From Neoscytalidium dimidiatum (lineage: Eukaryota > Ascomycota > Dothideomycetes > Botryosphaeriales > Botryosphaeriaceae), in the NCBI GenBank assembly GCA_037367355.1, contig CM074698.1:1116001-1180000 (forward strand): a stretch of 64,000 nt of DNA, in the 5' to 3' direction. A program made the translations under genes and the position numbers. Shown here piece after piece: positions 43,859-54,671 of the stretch; the first letter of the stretch is position 1; each line of letters starts with the position of its first letter. Under the pieces are notes generated by a model. That model was not told where the DNA came from, did no database searches, and worked only from the letters and a program-made list of their open reading frames with translations.

Positions 43859-44774
43859 TCATTTGCGCTGCGCCGCACTGTTGTCTCTCGGTTTTCTAAC
43901 TCTGTCAAAAGCATTTGCCATGCTTTCAACTCACTGCCACCAAATGTAAAGCGTTTATCACCAGAGCAAGGAAGCTCCAATAATCTCCCTGTGACCGGTG
44001 CAATGTCTGCGTGATGTTAGCAAACCAGCGACTGTGGCTTGGCGTGTTTTGAATCTTGACAACTGACGGTGACAGCAGGCAGCGGGCGAGCTTGTGGCGC
44101 CCAGCTGATCTGCACGGGCCGGGGGGTTCTGCGATAGCTGCTCTGAACCTCCAACCTCAACTCACCCCAGCTCTCACCTCCGGCTTCAGCCGCTGCCGCC
44201 TTTCCCTCGCTGCTTTCAGCCCGCGACAATTCCAGAAACACTCAAGCCTCTCGTACCCACTCGACCCCCGCCTGGCTCTCGTTTCTCCGCCCGTGCCGAG
44301 ACCGTTATCGACGGCTTCCGCCTATCCCTCGCTGCCACCGTGCCTCTTCGCCCCATCCCGTTGTGCCAGTAACGCCTTCATTCACCACAAATACCGTTGC
44401 AAGCAGTGTCATCCTGAGACCATCTATCCATATCTCTGCCGCGATTACTCCGTACCGAACGCGCGCTCTCTGCATCCCGCACCGCCGCCGCCGTCTCGCT
44501 GCTCTCGCCCGTCGCTTCCACTCGATCACAGTCTGGCTTCTCATCTCTTGCCGTTGGCAATTCTTCCACCTTCCAAAGTGATAACGATAAAGTGGAAACA
44601 AGCCACGCTATCTAACCTGGGTCGCTGGCGGCCCCGCCGTCCGCTAGGACTTTGGTGACGAAGGAGAGGAGCGGAGACGTGCCGTGCCGCTCCTTTGGGT
44701 GATGGTTGCAGCCTGTTTGCTACGCGCTTGCATTGCTGCTTGACGGCCGCGGCAGCACCATCACGTCCTGCGCG
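43859..44774. other. intergenic
   Basis: 916 bp. The last 550 bp is CT-rich on the + strand (pyrimidine-rich leader of the next gene). A 200-codon open frame in it (44056-44658) is Pro/Ser/Leu-rich and does not look like protein. Confidence 0.5.
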
Positions 44775-46646
44775 ATGGATCCCCAGAGTGTTTCATTTGC
44801 CCCACGCGACGACATCTGGCGTATCCATTCCGAAATGTTGCGTGTGCAGCAGACCCAGGCTGAGCACGCCGATCGACTCGCTCGTTTGGAAAGGCGGCAG
44901 GACGAAGACGCTCGCGTCAAATCCGTTTGGGGAACCTCGTCGCCCTTCCCAAGTGTCTTAGGTGGCACTCCGCAGCAAGGTCAACTATGACATTCAGCCG
45001 TGCTGCAGCATACTGCTAACGCCCGCCTAGTGCCACTACAGCAGCCGACCGCTGATGCCTTTTCGGGCTTCGACGACCAGTCGAATACTCTTCTCTCCAG
45101 TCTACATCTCGATGCAGACGAAGAGCCAAGGCGTTTGGGGACCACATCTCGCGCTAACAGCGTTCGTTTTGACGAGACGGCTAACCAAGGTCACTGGTCG
45201 CATGCTTCTAGATCGTCAATGGATCTAATACCACGTACCGGAAGCAGTCTTGGCGGACACCCAATGACTGAGAGAAGCTACTCTCACAAGTCGGACGGAC
45301 GCCAAAGCTCAGCAGCTGCATCCATACATTCAGCCACCTCGGGTCGCGCCAACAGTCTGGGTCTCGACTCTACCTTTCCGGTTGGAACACCTGCTTTGGA
45401 AGTCCCGCGGCTCGCCCCTGGCTTATTCATCTTGGGTTCTGTGCCCGCTGTCATTCGTTGCTGGCTCAATAGGAACTTCAAGCACGACTCACTTCTATAT
45501 GCAGCGGTGTGCACTGGATCCTACACTTCGTGTTTGGATCTGACCTTAATCATCAAGCTGGGCTTCGAGTCGGAGATCAGGAATGCAGAGGAGGGTAATC
45601 GGAAGATCAAACTCGAACTGTATTTGCCTGAAGCGATCCCCTATCCTGCTTCATCTCGATCCGGCAGTCCCACACCCCAACTACCATCATTGACCGTTGA
45701 CTTTACCGTTGTCGAATCTTCGCCAGGGACTGACGACAAGGCTATCAAGATCTTTCTCGGTAGTGACTTGTTGCGGGCTCACAATGCCGATGTTCTACTC
45801 TCGTCAAACACATTGACTTTATTCGACGATGACAGGAGCAAATTATCGATACCTTTGGTTAGGCCGGAGGACGATCGCGCGTTCAAGACCCTCCAAGTCA
45901 GCAGCTCTCCTTGGAACAGATCGGATGTACAGGCCGGCCATTACAGATCACAGCAGGCATCCATAAGCAATCGCACTGAAGTTCCACCAAAAACGTTGCC
46001 ACAAAGTTTGGAAGGCCTCAAAGCAGCCTCAGCATCCCCTGCGCCGACTGGGTCTGATAGTGACCGCAATGTCACAGTGCCCTCGTCCGAAGACGGAACT
46101 GCTTCATTGAGCGAGCGCAGAAGCCTCGAGCGCCCTGTCTGGGGCCCCAATAGCACGAACGACTCCAAGGAGCCCAATGCAGAAGGCGATCCGTCGGCAC
46201 CAAATCTTTCCCGCACAGGATCTTCGCCAGCCATCTGGAGTAACTGGCGACGGCCGACTGAGAAGTCTGATTCGATGGATTGGGCCACCGCTAGCAAAGT
46301 GCCCAACACGGACACATACCAGCGACGAGATACGGGAATCAAGGTTTTGAAGCCTATACGAACTTCTTCAAGAACTTCATCAGTTACCGCTCAAGGCCCG
46401 GCTTCTGCATCAACCCCTACCAGCCAATCACGGTTCTTCGATGAGGGCCGCCGCCGTGTGACAAGCGTGTCCTCGGTGTCAACTGCCGGTATCGACTTGC
46501 AGCAGCAGCAGCCTCAGCCGAAGAGAACCATTTCGACTGATCTCACCAAGATTGGTGGCCCTGCGAAAGATGGTAGCAAGCCAAGATCGACGAATCCGGT
46601 TGGTGGTGCTTCAGCATTCTCGTGGCTAAAAAATGGGCAAAAATGA
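44775..46646 (+). CDS. conserved Pezizomycotina protein often labelled 'UBP19'
   Basis: Exons 44775-44979 and 45031-46646 (intron 51 nt with a perfect TGCTAAC branch), 606 aa. N-terminus: a coiled coil (about 14-48, VQQTQAEHADRLARLERRQ), then SVWGTSSPFPSVL and the highly conserved TSRANSVRFDETANQGH. A compact folded region lies at about 200-315 (APGLFILGSVPAVIRCWL, AAVCTGSYTSCLDL, then a Lys/Leu-rich strand set). The C-terminal half is disordered, with SSPAIWSNWR and the end FSWLKNGQK. Orthologues across Pezizomycotina carry the name ubiquitin carboxyl-terminal hydrolase 19, but I see no USP Cys or His box, so that name is probably an annotation carry-over. The folded region has the look of a retropepsin-like barrel with a degenerate CTG triad (C229). 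Function unknown. Confidence 0.85.
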
Positions 46647-47487
46647 AACATCCAGGGAATGCGATGTTACAGGAAGCTGGCTGCTTTGCTAACTTGGTGC
46701 ATGAGTAATGAGAGGGGAAGGTACAAAGGGCTTTGCTGGCTACGTCCTAGATTTATCTAAAGCGCCATCAGGAATATCGCTGCCTGTTTAGTTGACGAAC
46801 CGCTTGCAAGGGGCCAATGCGATGACTTACATATCCCCCATCACTCTGCACTTTCTCTAAGCGCAACCACTTGTTTGGTGTGACTAACCATGTTGCAGAC
46901 GATCCATCTGATCCCCTGCAAAGTACTAGTACACACGCTGAGATCGATGTTCCAGATATCGTAGCTATCTAATCCACAACGGAGCAGGAGCAATCACGAT
47001 CATTCGCAATGTCAGGGCCATGTCCTGATCATTACATCACGTTAGAAAGTGAAGTGGAAACTGGACAGAATTCTCGTCCATCTACTGTATACATCTGGAC
47101 GACACGTCTAGGCCTCTTATGTATGTTAGCTTGCCGTTGCAAGCGGCTAAAGTGTGGTATTCATAATATTACGCAGCAGCAAAGTCAGTGCGATCCTTTT
47201 CCTTGAAATCTGCATATTCTTCGCACTAATACCTGTAAGGCCCACTGTTCACTTCATACGAATATTTTTATTCGGATTAGGTGATCCCAATGCCATCGGC
47301 TGTGGACTCTGTAATGTAGCCCACTTCCGACAAGATTAAGCTAGCTTCCGAACAGCTGCCCCGCCATTTGGCGCATTCCCCACTCGCCATGCGGAGTATT
47401 TCAGGGCTGCGGGCCTGCTGAAATACGAAGGTGATGAGAAGCACCTGGACATCAATCCTACACAATCCCGCCCTGCATACCAAAGAC
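46647..47487. other. intergenic
   Basis: 841 bp, AT-richer than the flanks, upstream of the P450. No coding signal seen. Confidence 0.45.
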
Positions 47488-49136
47488 ATGTCATCGCAGA
47501 TTGTGACCGCCGTCAAGTTATTTCCCTCGGCGGCATTCGCCATTCAGAAGGAGAGCTCCCTCTTCACAGCACTCGTCCTTTTGGTTCTGACTTACCTCTC
47601 ATTGTCCGCCACCTACAACGTCTGCCTTCACCCGCTGCGTAACCACCCTGGCCCCCCACTTGCCCGCCTGTCCCGCTTATGGATCCGCCTTGGAAACCTA
47701 CGGGGCCAGAAATCGCATGTCATACATGCGGCGCATGCGCAGTACGGGCCAGTCGTCCGCATTGGTCCAAACGAGTTGTCATTCTCATCCCCCGCTGCCG
47801 TACGAGCAATATACACATCCGACGCCTTTACCAAAGAAGAGAAATTTTACGGAGCGAAGACCATCTATCATGAGAATCATCTCATGTCGTTCCGGGATCC
47901 AGAGGCTCACAAGGCGCGAAAGAAGATGCTGCAAAAAGGGTTCTCGCAAGCAGCAATGTTGGATTTTGAAGGAGCTATTGGAAGCAAGATCATGGCAATG
48001 ATGGATCAGTGGGCCGCAAGAGCAGCTGGCGACGACGGGGAGAGGAAGCCTCTGGACGTGTACGAATGGATTCTGTGGCTCACGTTCGATACAGTGTATC
48101 ACCTGATGTTCGACGATGATCCTGGAAGCGTGGAAAAAGGCGAGCCGCATTGGATTATGCGTTATATGCGATCGTGGAGGCCAACATTCATCTACAAGGA
48201 GTTTGCGCCGTGGCTAGAGCGCTGGGGACCACTGGTTCCGGGGTACGTTGGAGGATACTTCCGCGACGTGAAAACGTGGAAAAAATTCGCAGTTAGAACG
48301 ATTGAGGGGTGCCGGAAGAAACGGACGAGGACACCATTCCTGAAGAATGCTCTGGATGGAACTGACGTATTCCTTGGTCGGCCGCTTACTGACTCCGAAC
48401 TCGCTGAAGAGAGTATGGGAGGGATGTTTGGTGGAAGTGGGACTACGGCGAACACTTTCACGTTTCTGCTATGGGGCGTTTTGAAAAGACCCCAAATATC
48501 GAAGCGCCTTAATGATGAGGTTCGGAATACATTCGCTAAAAGACGAGCAGTTCCTCTAGCGGCGGAATGCGTGAAATTGCCATACCTGCAAGCCGTTATC
48601 AACGAAGCGCTAAGGGTTTACCCTACAATAATCGCTACCCTCCCGAGGACCGCTGTTCGAGATACAGCGGTAGATGGTGTCTACGTACCGAAAGGGGTTT
48701 GTCGACCTATGCAAGTTTTGGGCACGGGCTAATTGGTCACAAATAGACGGTTGTCGGGACGCAGAACTATACGGTTCATCGCAACTCCAAAGCTTTCCCG
48801 AATCCAGAAGAGTTCAGGCCTGAGCGCTGGCTTGAAGAGGGAGGTCAAGAAATGAGGAAAGAGTCTTTCGTTCCTTTTTCAATTGGCCAGAGGTCGTGCA
48901 TAGGTATCAAGTAAGCTCCCAATCCGTGGAATGTAGAAATTATGTGTCATGTTCCTACTGACAATCTCAGTCTTGCGAAAATGGAGTTGAGCAAGCTCGT
49001 GGCAACGTTCTTTCTACGCTTCGACGCGGAAATCGATGATTCGATGACGGAAGTAGACATGAAGATGTATGATGTTTTTAGCGCAAGCCCTGCCGGTGGA
49101 AAGCTGTTACTGCGCCTAAAGGAAGTTCGCGCGTGA
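47488..49136 (+). CDS. cytochrome P450 monooxygenase (microsomal)
   Basis: Exons 47488-48696, 48747-48910 and 48971-49136 (introns 50 and 60 nt), 512 aa. An N-terminal membrane anchor lies at about 23-45 ([18 protein letters not shown]), followed by the Pro-rich hinge [11 protein letters not shown]-helix oxygen motif GGSGTTANT (about 313-322), ExxR EALR at 373, PERW before the heme loop, and the heme-binding [10 protein letters not shown] (447-456) with the axial Cys454. All key residues are present. The start at 47488 is chosen because the anchor follows at normal distance; a 54-nt upstream extension with ATG at 47434 is possible. The subfamily cannot be assigned by eye; it looks like the fungal B-class P450s of secondary metabolism and xenobiotic turnover. 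Flanking genes are housekeeping, so no cluster is evident. Confidence 0.92.
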
Positions 49137-49211
49137 ACCTTTAGGTACGCGAGGTCTCCAGCTCGCAAGAGAAGAGGGGGTTTCCCCTTGAAATTTTCAT
49201 GTGTTCGGACA

Positions 49212-50620
49212 TTACGAAATCTTTTCAGAAATCGAATCAGTCTTTGTCGTCCTTTTCTTTCCAATATCTGTGATGATAATGCCAAGGATCCAGATGTTGA
49301 TCATGAAGAAAACAACGCTAGAGAGCCAGAGGCCGGGGACAAAGGTTGGGTTTCCCAAGAATTCCAGCTGATATCCCTGCTGAAGCCACAAAGCCTAGGA
49401 GGGTCAGTCGAACATTGGAAAGCAGAGAGGGGCCAGGGGACGGACTTGACCAAGGATCCAAAGGACCAGGGCCACGATGCCCTTCGAGGGAGTCTCAAGA
49501 AGGGAGGACGTGGGAAGATAAAAAGGCAGAAAAATGAGATACCACAGAAAATACTATCATTTGAGTTAGCTCAATAGCTAGGGGCCTGTGCAATATGTAT
49601 ATTCGTACCTGGCTAGTGCAGACCTTGTTGAAAGTAACAAAAGCGAATGTCTGGGCAAGCATAGATGAGGCCAGGTCTGTCTTTGCCAGTACCAGAGGAA
49701 TCGCAACGGCACTGAACAGTAATTGTGGGATGAATGCTAGGGACTCAAGCTTCATGGTGGGTCGTGCTACTGCTGATGAGTTGAAGTACAGCATGGTGTT
49801 GTAGGGAGAAAAGTTGTGGCGATGGTCAAGCCGGATGAGATGATAGAGAAAAGTATGTCGAATGAAAGGCTCTCCATAGCTTTTCAAGTGTCAGCTACAC
49901 CCAAGAACCGTGGCGCTAAACTTACAAATAGAACATCAGGACGTTCAAAGACAGAAAGGTCAGGAAGCTGACAACAGCCAACGTGACACGAGCCTTATTG
50001 AACATCGCTATTATGCGGGGCTTCGGTGAGGGTCTTTTGATACCAAGGTTCTCATCATCCAGCCAGCATACAATGGATGCAGCATAGATGAATGGATAGA
50101 TCTTGAAATGCACAGCAAATCCCAGCAGGGCACCAGCGAGTATGACGCGCTTTTGGACAACCGCCCAGAGTAGCGCGGTGACAATGACACCGAGTATGCC
50201 TTCAGAGCTCCCTCGAGTGCTAATCTGAGCGACCATGGGATTCAAGAGCCAGATGCTAGCGAACTTGGTGGCCCGCTCGGTGGACATATTAGCGGTAGAT
50301 CGCAGGATCAGGAATATCAGCCAGCCAACGACAATGTCTCCGAGGGCGAAGAGGACTTTGCCGGAATGAAACCAGAGGCGGGACCACGTGGTAGGATAGA
50401 TAAGCCAAGCAAGCAGCGGGGTGTAGCGGTACGTGTCCCGCTTGTAAGGCGATGCGCCCTGGGAGACGAAGCGGGCGGCATCAGTGAAGACAAAGTAGTC
50501 GATGTCCGTGTATTTCATGGGGGAGAAGGCATCCTGAAAGAGGCCGTAGACCAGCAAGACAGCGCGCAATACGATGGCGGCCGAGAATGCGAACTTGGGG
50601 CTAGAAAGCAAAAGAGCCAT
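49212..50620 (-). CDS. gpi14: GPI mannosyltransferase I catalytic subunit (Gpi14/PIG-M)
   Basis: Exons 49926-50620, 49609-49879, 49446-49553 and 49212-49394 (introns 46, 55 and 51 nt), 418 aa, the usual PIG-M length. An upstream in-frame ATG at 50740 would add 40 non-conserved residues. Family landmarks: [17 protein letters not shown] with the catalytic D-x-D-like Asp pair on the luminal side, [38 protein letters not shown], and the C-terminal [14 protein letters not shown] with its Gln/Glu. About eight to ten membrane helices. The enzyme, with Pbn1/PIG-X, adds the first alpha-1,4 mannose to the GPI precursor in the ER lumen. All junctions restore conserved segments. It is divergent from TRAX with about 250 bp between starts. 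Confidence 0.95.
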
Positions 50621-50873
50621 AGCTGAGGACCAGAAGCAAAGGGACTGGACGAAAGAAATGATGAAGCGGAGCCGTCGACGGTCATTTGAGAGCGCGTTGA
50701 CGCGTGCTGGGGTTAGGAGCGCGCGGAAAGGGGCCGGCATGTCCAGCCGCCAATCAGCCGCGTAAAACTACCCCGCTCGCTCTACTACGTTTGCGCGCAT
50801 TTGCGTCAGATGCGCCGTCCGTCCTTACGCGCTTGTATACCACGTCTGCACACTGAAAGCATCCGCCATCTCG
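50621..50873. promoter_or_regulatory. shared promoter region of gpi14 and TRAX gene
   Basis: About 253 bp separate the two divergent starts (133 bp if the longer Gpi14 N-terminus is real). No TATA box is seen. Confidence 0.45.
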
Positions 50874-51912
50874 ATGGGCCAGAAGCGCTCCTACGCCGAA
50901 GCCATGCAGGACTCTAAGAAGTTGCAGAACTCCTCCCCCTTCCTGCCAATGTTCGAGGTATTCCGCGCCGAGCTCGATGAACACCACGACCGCCGCGAAC
51001 GCATCATCAAGGCCTCCCGCGACATTACTGCCGCAAGCAAGAAGATGTGAGCTGCTTGTTGGGTGCCCTCTAACCATCCGCTGACTGTACATAGTATCTT
51101 CTCTCTTCAGAGGTACCCCGCTCCGCCCATGGACCGTCGCCCGCCGCGAAGCACAGCTAATGCAGAAAATCTGAATATCATCAGACTGACAATCTCGTAG
51201 GATACGCGAGCTTCGCCAGCCAATTTCGCCCAACATCACCAAAGCGAATGCCCAGTACTGGCAAACAATCAGGAAGACCTATGCTGCCGTCTCACCAGAT
51301 CTCCAGGGTATCAATGCCTATCGCTACTCACGCAACATCACAGGAGGCCACCAGGAATTCATGGAATCGCTAAGCTTCCAACACTACCTCGAGACACAGG
51401 CGCTCATTCCGTATGAGGAATCATGCAGAAGACTGGCCGAGCTGGGTGGCGAAGGTGGCGCTATTCTCCTGACGCCCGAGGACTACATACTCGGTGTCTT
51501 TGACATGGTCGGTGAACTCATGCGCTTCGCCATCACTGCCATGGCGACAAGCGGTTCCTTGCCGGGCGGGGAGTCTCGCCATCAGCCCATCCCAACACAT
51601 TCCTCGGGCAGCAGCTGCAGCACAGGAGAGCAGAAGGACGAGCAGATGGATGTTGACAAGCCGGAGCCAAAGATACAGAGGAATGTACTGGAAGACATGC
51701 GTGAGCTGCGGATGCATCTCGAAGGTCTAGACATCGGTGATCGGAAATTCTCGGACGACGTGGACAAGAAGATGGGTGTAATGCGGAACTGCGTGGAGAA
51801 AGTCGAGAATGCGCTGTACGGGCTTATCGTACGTGGACGAGAGCGGCCAAAGGGTTGGATGCCCGAGTTGGGAGGCGAGCGCCGAGGGCGAGAGGAGGTA
51901 GAGGGTTTCTGA
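50874..51912 (+). CDS. translin-associated protein X (TRAX) homologue
   Basis: Exons 50874-51046, 51095-51112 and 51201-51912 (introns 48 and 88 nt), 300 aa. The middle exon is only 18 nt and encodes the junction IIFSLQR; skipping or reading through breaks the conserved helix. Family features: FRAELDEHHDRRERIIKASRD at the N-terminus, the helix ITAASKKIIFSLQR, FQHYLETQALIPYEE, and the catalytic-type acidic cluster LTPEDYILGVFDMVGELMR (Glu/Asp pattern of the TRAX RNase). A 45-residue Ser/Glu-rich insert at about 198-240 is fungal. TRAX with translin forms C3PO, a ring RNase that removes the passenger strand in quelling and trims tRNA. No translin partner gene is in the window. Confidence 0.92.
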
Positions 51913-52556
51913 GGATCGCGGGTCACGCGATCATGCAGCGCAGGCATTAGTCTTGAGGCTGCGAGGAGGGCTCAACACTCCCTTGGCAAGATAGATGCAG
52001 GCGCTGACCAGGGTTGAGGGCGGGCAGCAGGCAGTGGGCACCATGGCAGGCAGAGTCGCAGCCAGGCACATAGTAAAGTGCATATGCAGCATGCATGAAG
52101 AAATGACAGTGGCTGGAGCGGCGACTCTCGGCAACGCGTCTTCGGGCGAAGTGAGACCTCGAGATGGCGGCGTGCGCTGGGCTGGCCGGGCGGTGCGAGG
52201 TGCCGCGTGGGTTAAATCATCGCCGGCCCAGCGACTCCACGCTCGGTGCTCACGCCCGCCACATCCTCTACCCGCTCCGACATGCCCATCGCCCACGCAC
52301 AGCCTCTGACTTCGGACCAACCCATCGTCGGATATGCGCTTGCTGTGAGACTCGGCCGCTGCGTGAGCCCCTCCGTCGCCGCCTCGCCCTAGGCCTTTGC
52401 AGCGCCGAACCCGCACGGCGATGCCTCGTCGCCCAGCGTGAGCACCCAGCAAACCACACCTAACCACCGACCACCGCCCAACGCCGCAGTCCACCGGCTT
52501 CGGGCCCGCCTCGCAGGCCGACCGTGCCCACCAGCCCGTCATTCGCATCGCCCGCC
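51913..52556. other. intergenic
   Basis: 644 bp, GC-rich. The open frames here are shadows. The last 150 bp is the likely leader of the PIN gene. Confidence 0.45.
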
Positions 52557-53865
52557 ATGCGCGCCAGCGCCCCGCTCCGCGCGCCGGCCCAGGGTCAGCC
52601 ACAGCAAGGCCGCCTGCACAAATCCGATGCGCCCGCTCGCAAGGTATTCAACTGCATCGTTGACGACTCTGCTTTCCTTGCCGGAGTCAAGAAGAGTACC
52701 CGTGATGGCATTCGCAAGTGGATCAACAACGGCGCCATGCGCCTTTTCGTACCCCTCTACAGTAAGTCCTTCTGCTCCTACCGTCGGTCGGTCTAACCCC
52801 CGATCAGCCCTCGAGCAGGTTGACCGCATGAAGCGTGCCGGCGGCAAGCCTGCCATCGACGCCCAGGAGGCCCTCCAGTGGCTCGACGACGTCACCTCGA
52901 TACCCGAAGTCCAAGCCGCTGGCCTTGTACAACTGCAGGGCGGGGACGAGATCTACCGCACATGGGAGGAAGTCGAAAGGTTTTTGCTTCCCGAGACGCT
53001 GCTCTCCATGACCGAGTCCGCCGACGAGATCGACGAGCTTGCCGATGAGCTCAACAACTCGCTAGGCTCTTTGGGCAGCCAGGGTGACAAGGTCTCCGAA
53101 AGCTCCCATGAAGGCAACTCCGAGTCTCCACGCTCCACCTATTCCGCTACCAGCCCTGGTCTTCTCAATGCCTCTCCGTATAAGGCTGAGACAGCTGTGA
53201 ACAAGAATGGCAAACCCAGGTCGCGCAACAATTCGCGCACAAACAAGGATTGCAAACCCCAGCAAAAGCACAAGTCCGTCGTTCCCGCGCTGCTTCAGCC
53301 CTTCTTCAACCACGTCATTTGGCGCATTCACCACGAGCAGAACCCGGAAATCACGCCCGAGTCTTTCATTTTGCTCACAAACGACCCGCGGAAGCAGGCT
53401 ATTGCCCAGCGCTTCAGTGTCCGTGCAAAGCGCCTAGAGCAAATGCGTGACATCATAGGCCGCGAAGATCGTGACTTCAGGAACAGGCAGGCTTGGATGA
53501 AGAAGGAGGAGCAGGAAGACGGCGCGGGGGCGAACGAGCAGAAATCTGAGGACGAGGACGAAGTTGTTTTCAAGCGCACGCCTGGATCCAAGCCGAAGGC
53601 TGGGCAACAATCGGTGTTTGATCCCAATGATTTCGGCCGGTCCCAACATGCCTCGACTCCCCGTGGAAGCGGACGCGGAGGCAGGAGTGCTCATCGTGGC
53701 CGTGGAAACTTCACGCCCACTGCGCCAAACATTCCTCGTGCACCCCCAACTGCGCCTAGGGCCATTGAGCCGACAGGTCCCATCGATCCCGACTCCTACG
53801 CCCGCCCGCCGCCTGTTGCCCGCTCGCTCCGTGGCGGTAGACGCAAGCTCTGGGAACCAGCGTAA
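52557..53865 (+). CDS. PIN-domain protein, Nmd4-like
   Basis: Exons 52557-52761 and 52808-53865 (intron 46 nt), 420 aa. PIN domain about 30-170: strand VFNCIVDDSAFLAGV with an Asp pair, MRLFVPLYTLEQVDRMKR (the second conserved strand, restored by the splice), then DVTSIPEVQAAGLVQLQG. Middle: SLGSLGSQGD-type Ser-rich stretch. A second conserved helix set, NHVIWRIHHEQNPEITPESF, KQAIAQRFSVRAKRLEQMRD, occupies about 250-320; the C-terminus is Arg/Gly-rich with GRGGRSAHRGRG (RNA-binding look) and ends KLWEPA. In yeast Nmd4 binds Upf1 in nonsense-mediated decay and its PIN is inactive. The match is by fold and arrangement, so the family call is likely and the role inferred. Confidence 0.78.
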
Positions 53866-54671
53866 GGCTTCAGGACTGGGTGCCCTCGTGAAGCGGCGCT
53901 CATTACGCTTTTTTCCTACTGGCTTTTCTGGAGCACCGATCCGTGCTCGAGGGTCGACTATGAATTTGATTCGACTGACCTCTCAGGAATGGCTGCTCAT
54001 AAGGTTCACACAGTTCGCCCGAGAGTCGACAGCGCGCGCAGTCAGCTCGAGTCTACGGTTGCAATTTGCATGCATGCTCTCGCGGGCCTCTGCATCATTC
54101 ACAGCGGGCCGCTTCGTTGGTCAAACGTACGGCAGAGGAGTCAGTCCAAATTACTGTCTTCACTGTCCACACACATAGTCAGAAAACCCACACAAAAATC
54201 CCTAGCTCGGGAGCACCTGTCGGACTGCTGGATATATTGGAGAGAGCTGGAGGTAGTAGATTGATGCAAAGCGCCAAAGTTGTTAAATTTGTTTACTGCT
54301 TCTTTGGATTCTTGATTTCGTTTTTGGTCCATGGCATCCAAGATGCGGAACTTGTTATGCTACTAGCCCGGTCTCTTCTAATTGAAATTTGACTGTCTCC
54401 CAGCGTCGCGGAGGTTTCAAGAGCGCCGTCATGCTACACGCTGTCACGCTGTGGTTGGGACGGGCTATCAGGAATGCTCTGTGAAAATCTTTCGACGGGT
54501 CTTGCGCCAGCTTTCAAGTTCCTTGGCAGTGTTCTTCTTCCATAAAATCGTGGGGATGTGGGCGCGTTCGGAAAAGATCCGTTGACATAGTCCAGCGCAC
54601 CAGGTTCTATGTACTTTTCCGCGACGTGGTCACGACCAGGAGAAAAGACACGGGAATGGCAAGCGGCACAC
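53866..54671. other. intergenic, convergent 3' ends
   Basis: 806 bp between the PIN gene and the SDR gene. Several short frames, none protein-like. AT-richer around 54270-54330. Confidence 0.45.

Noticed and set aside
44056..44658. 200-codon + open frame
   Set aside because: Pro/Ser/Leu-rich reading of a CT-rich leader; no conserved pattern, and it lies in the promoter of the next gene.
53866..54671. small + frames (for example 53989-54392) as extra exons of the PIN gene
   Set aside because: The PIN gene ends in a clear stop after a conserved-looking KLWEPA, and these frames carry no recognisable sequence.
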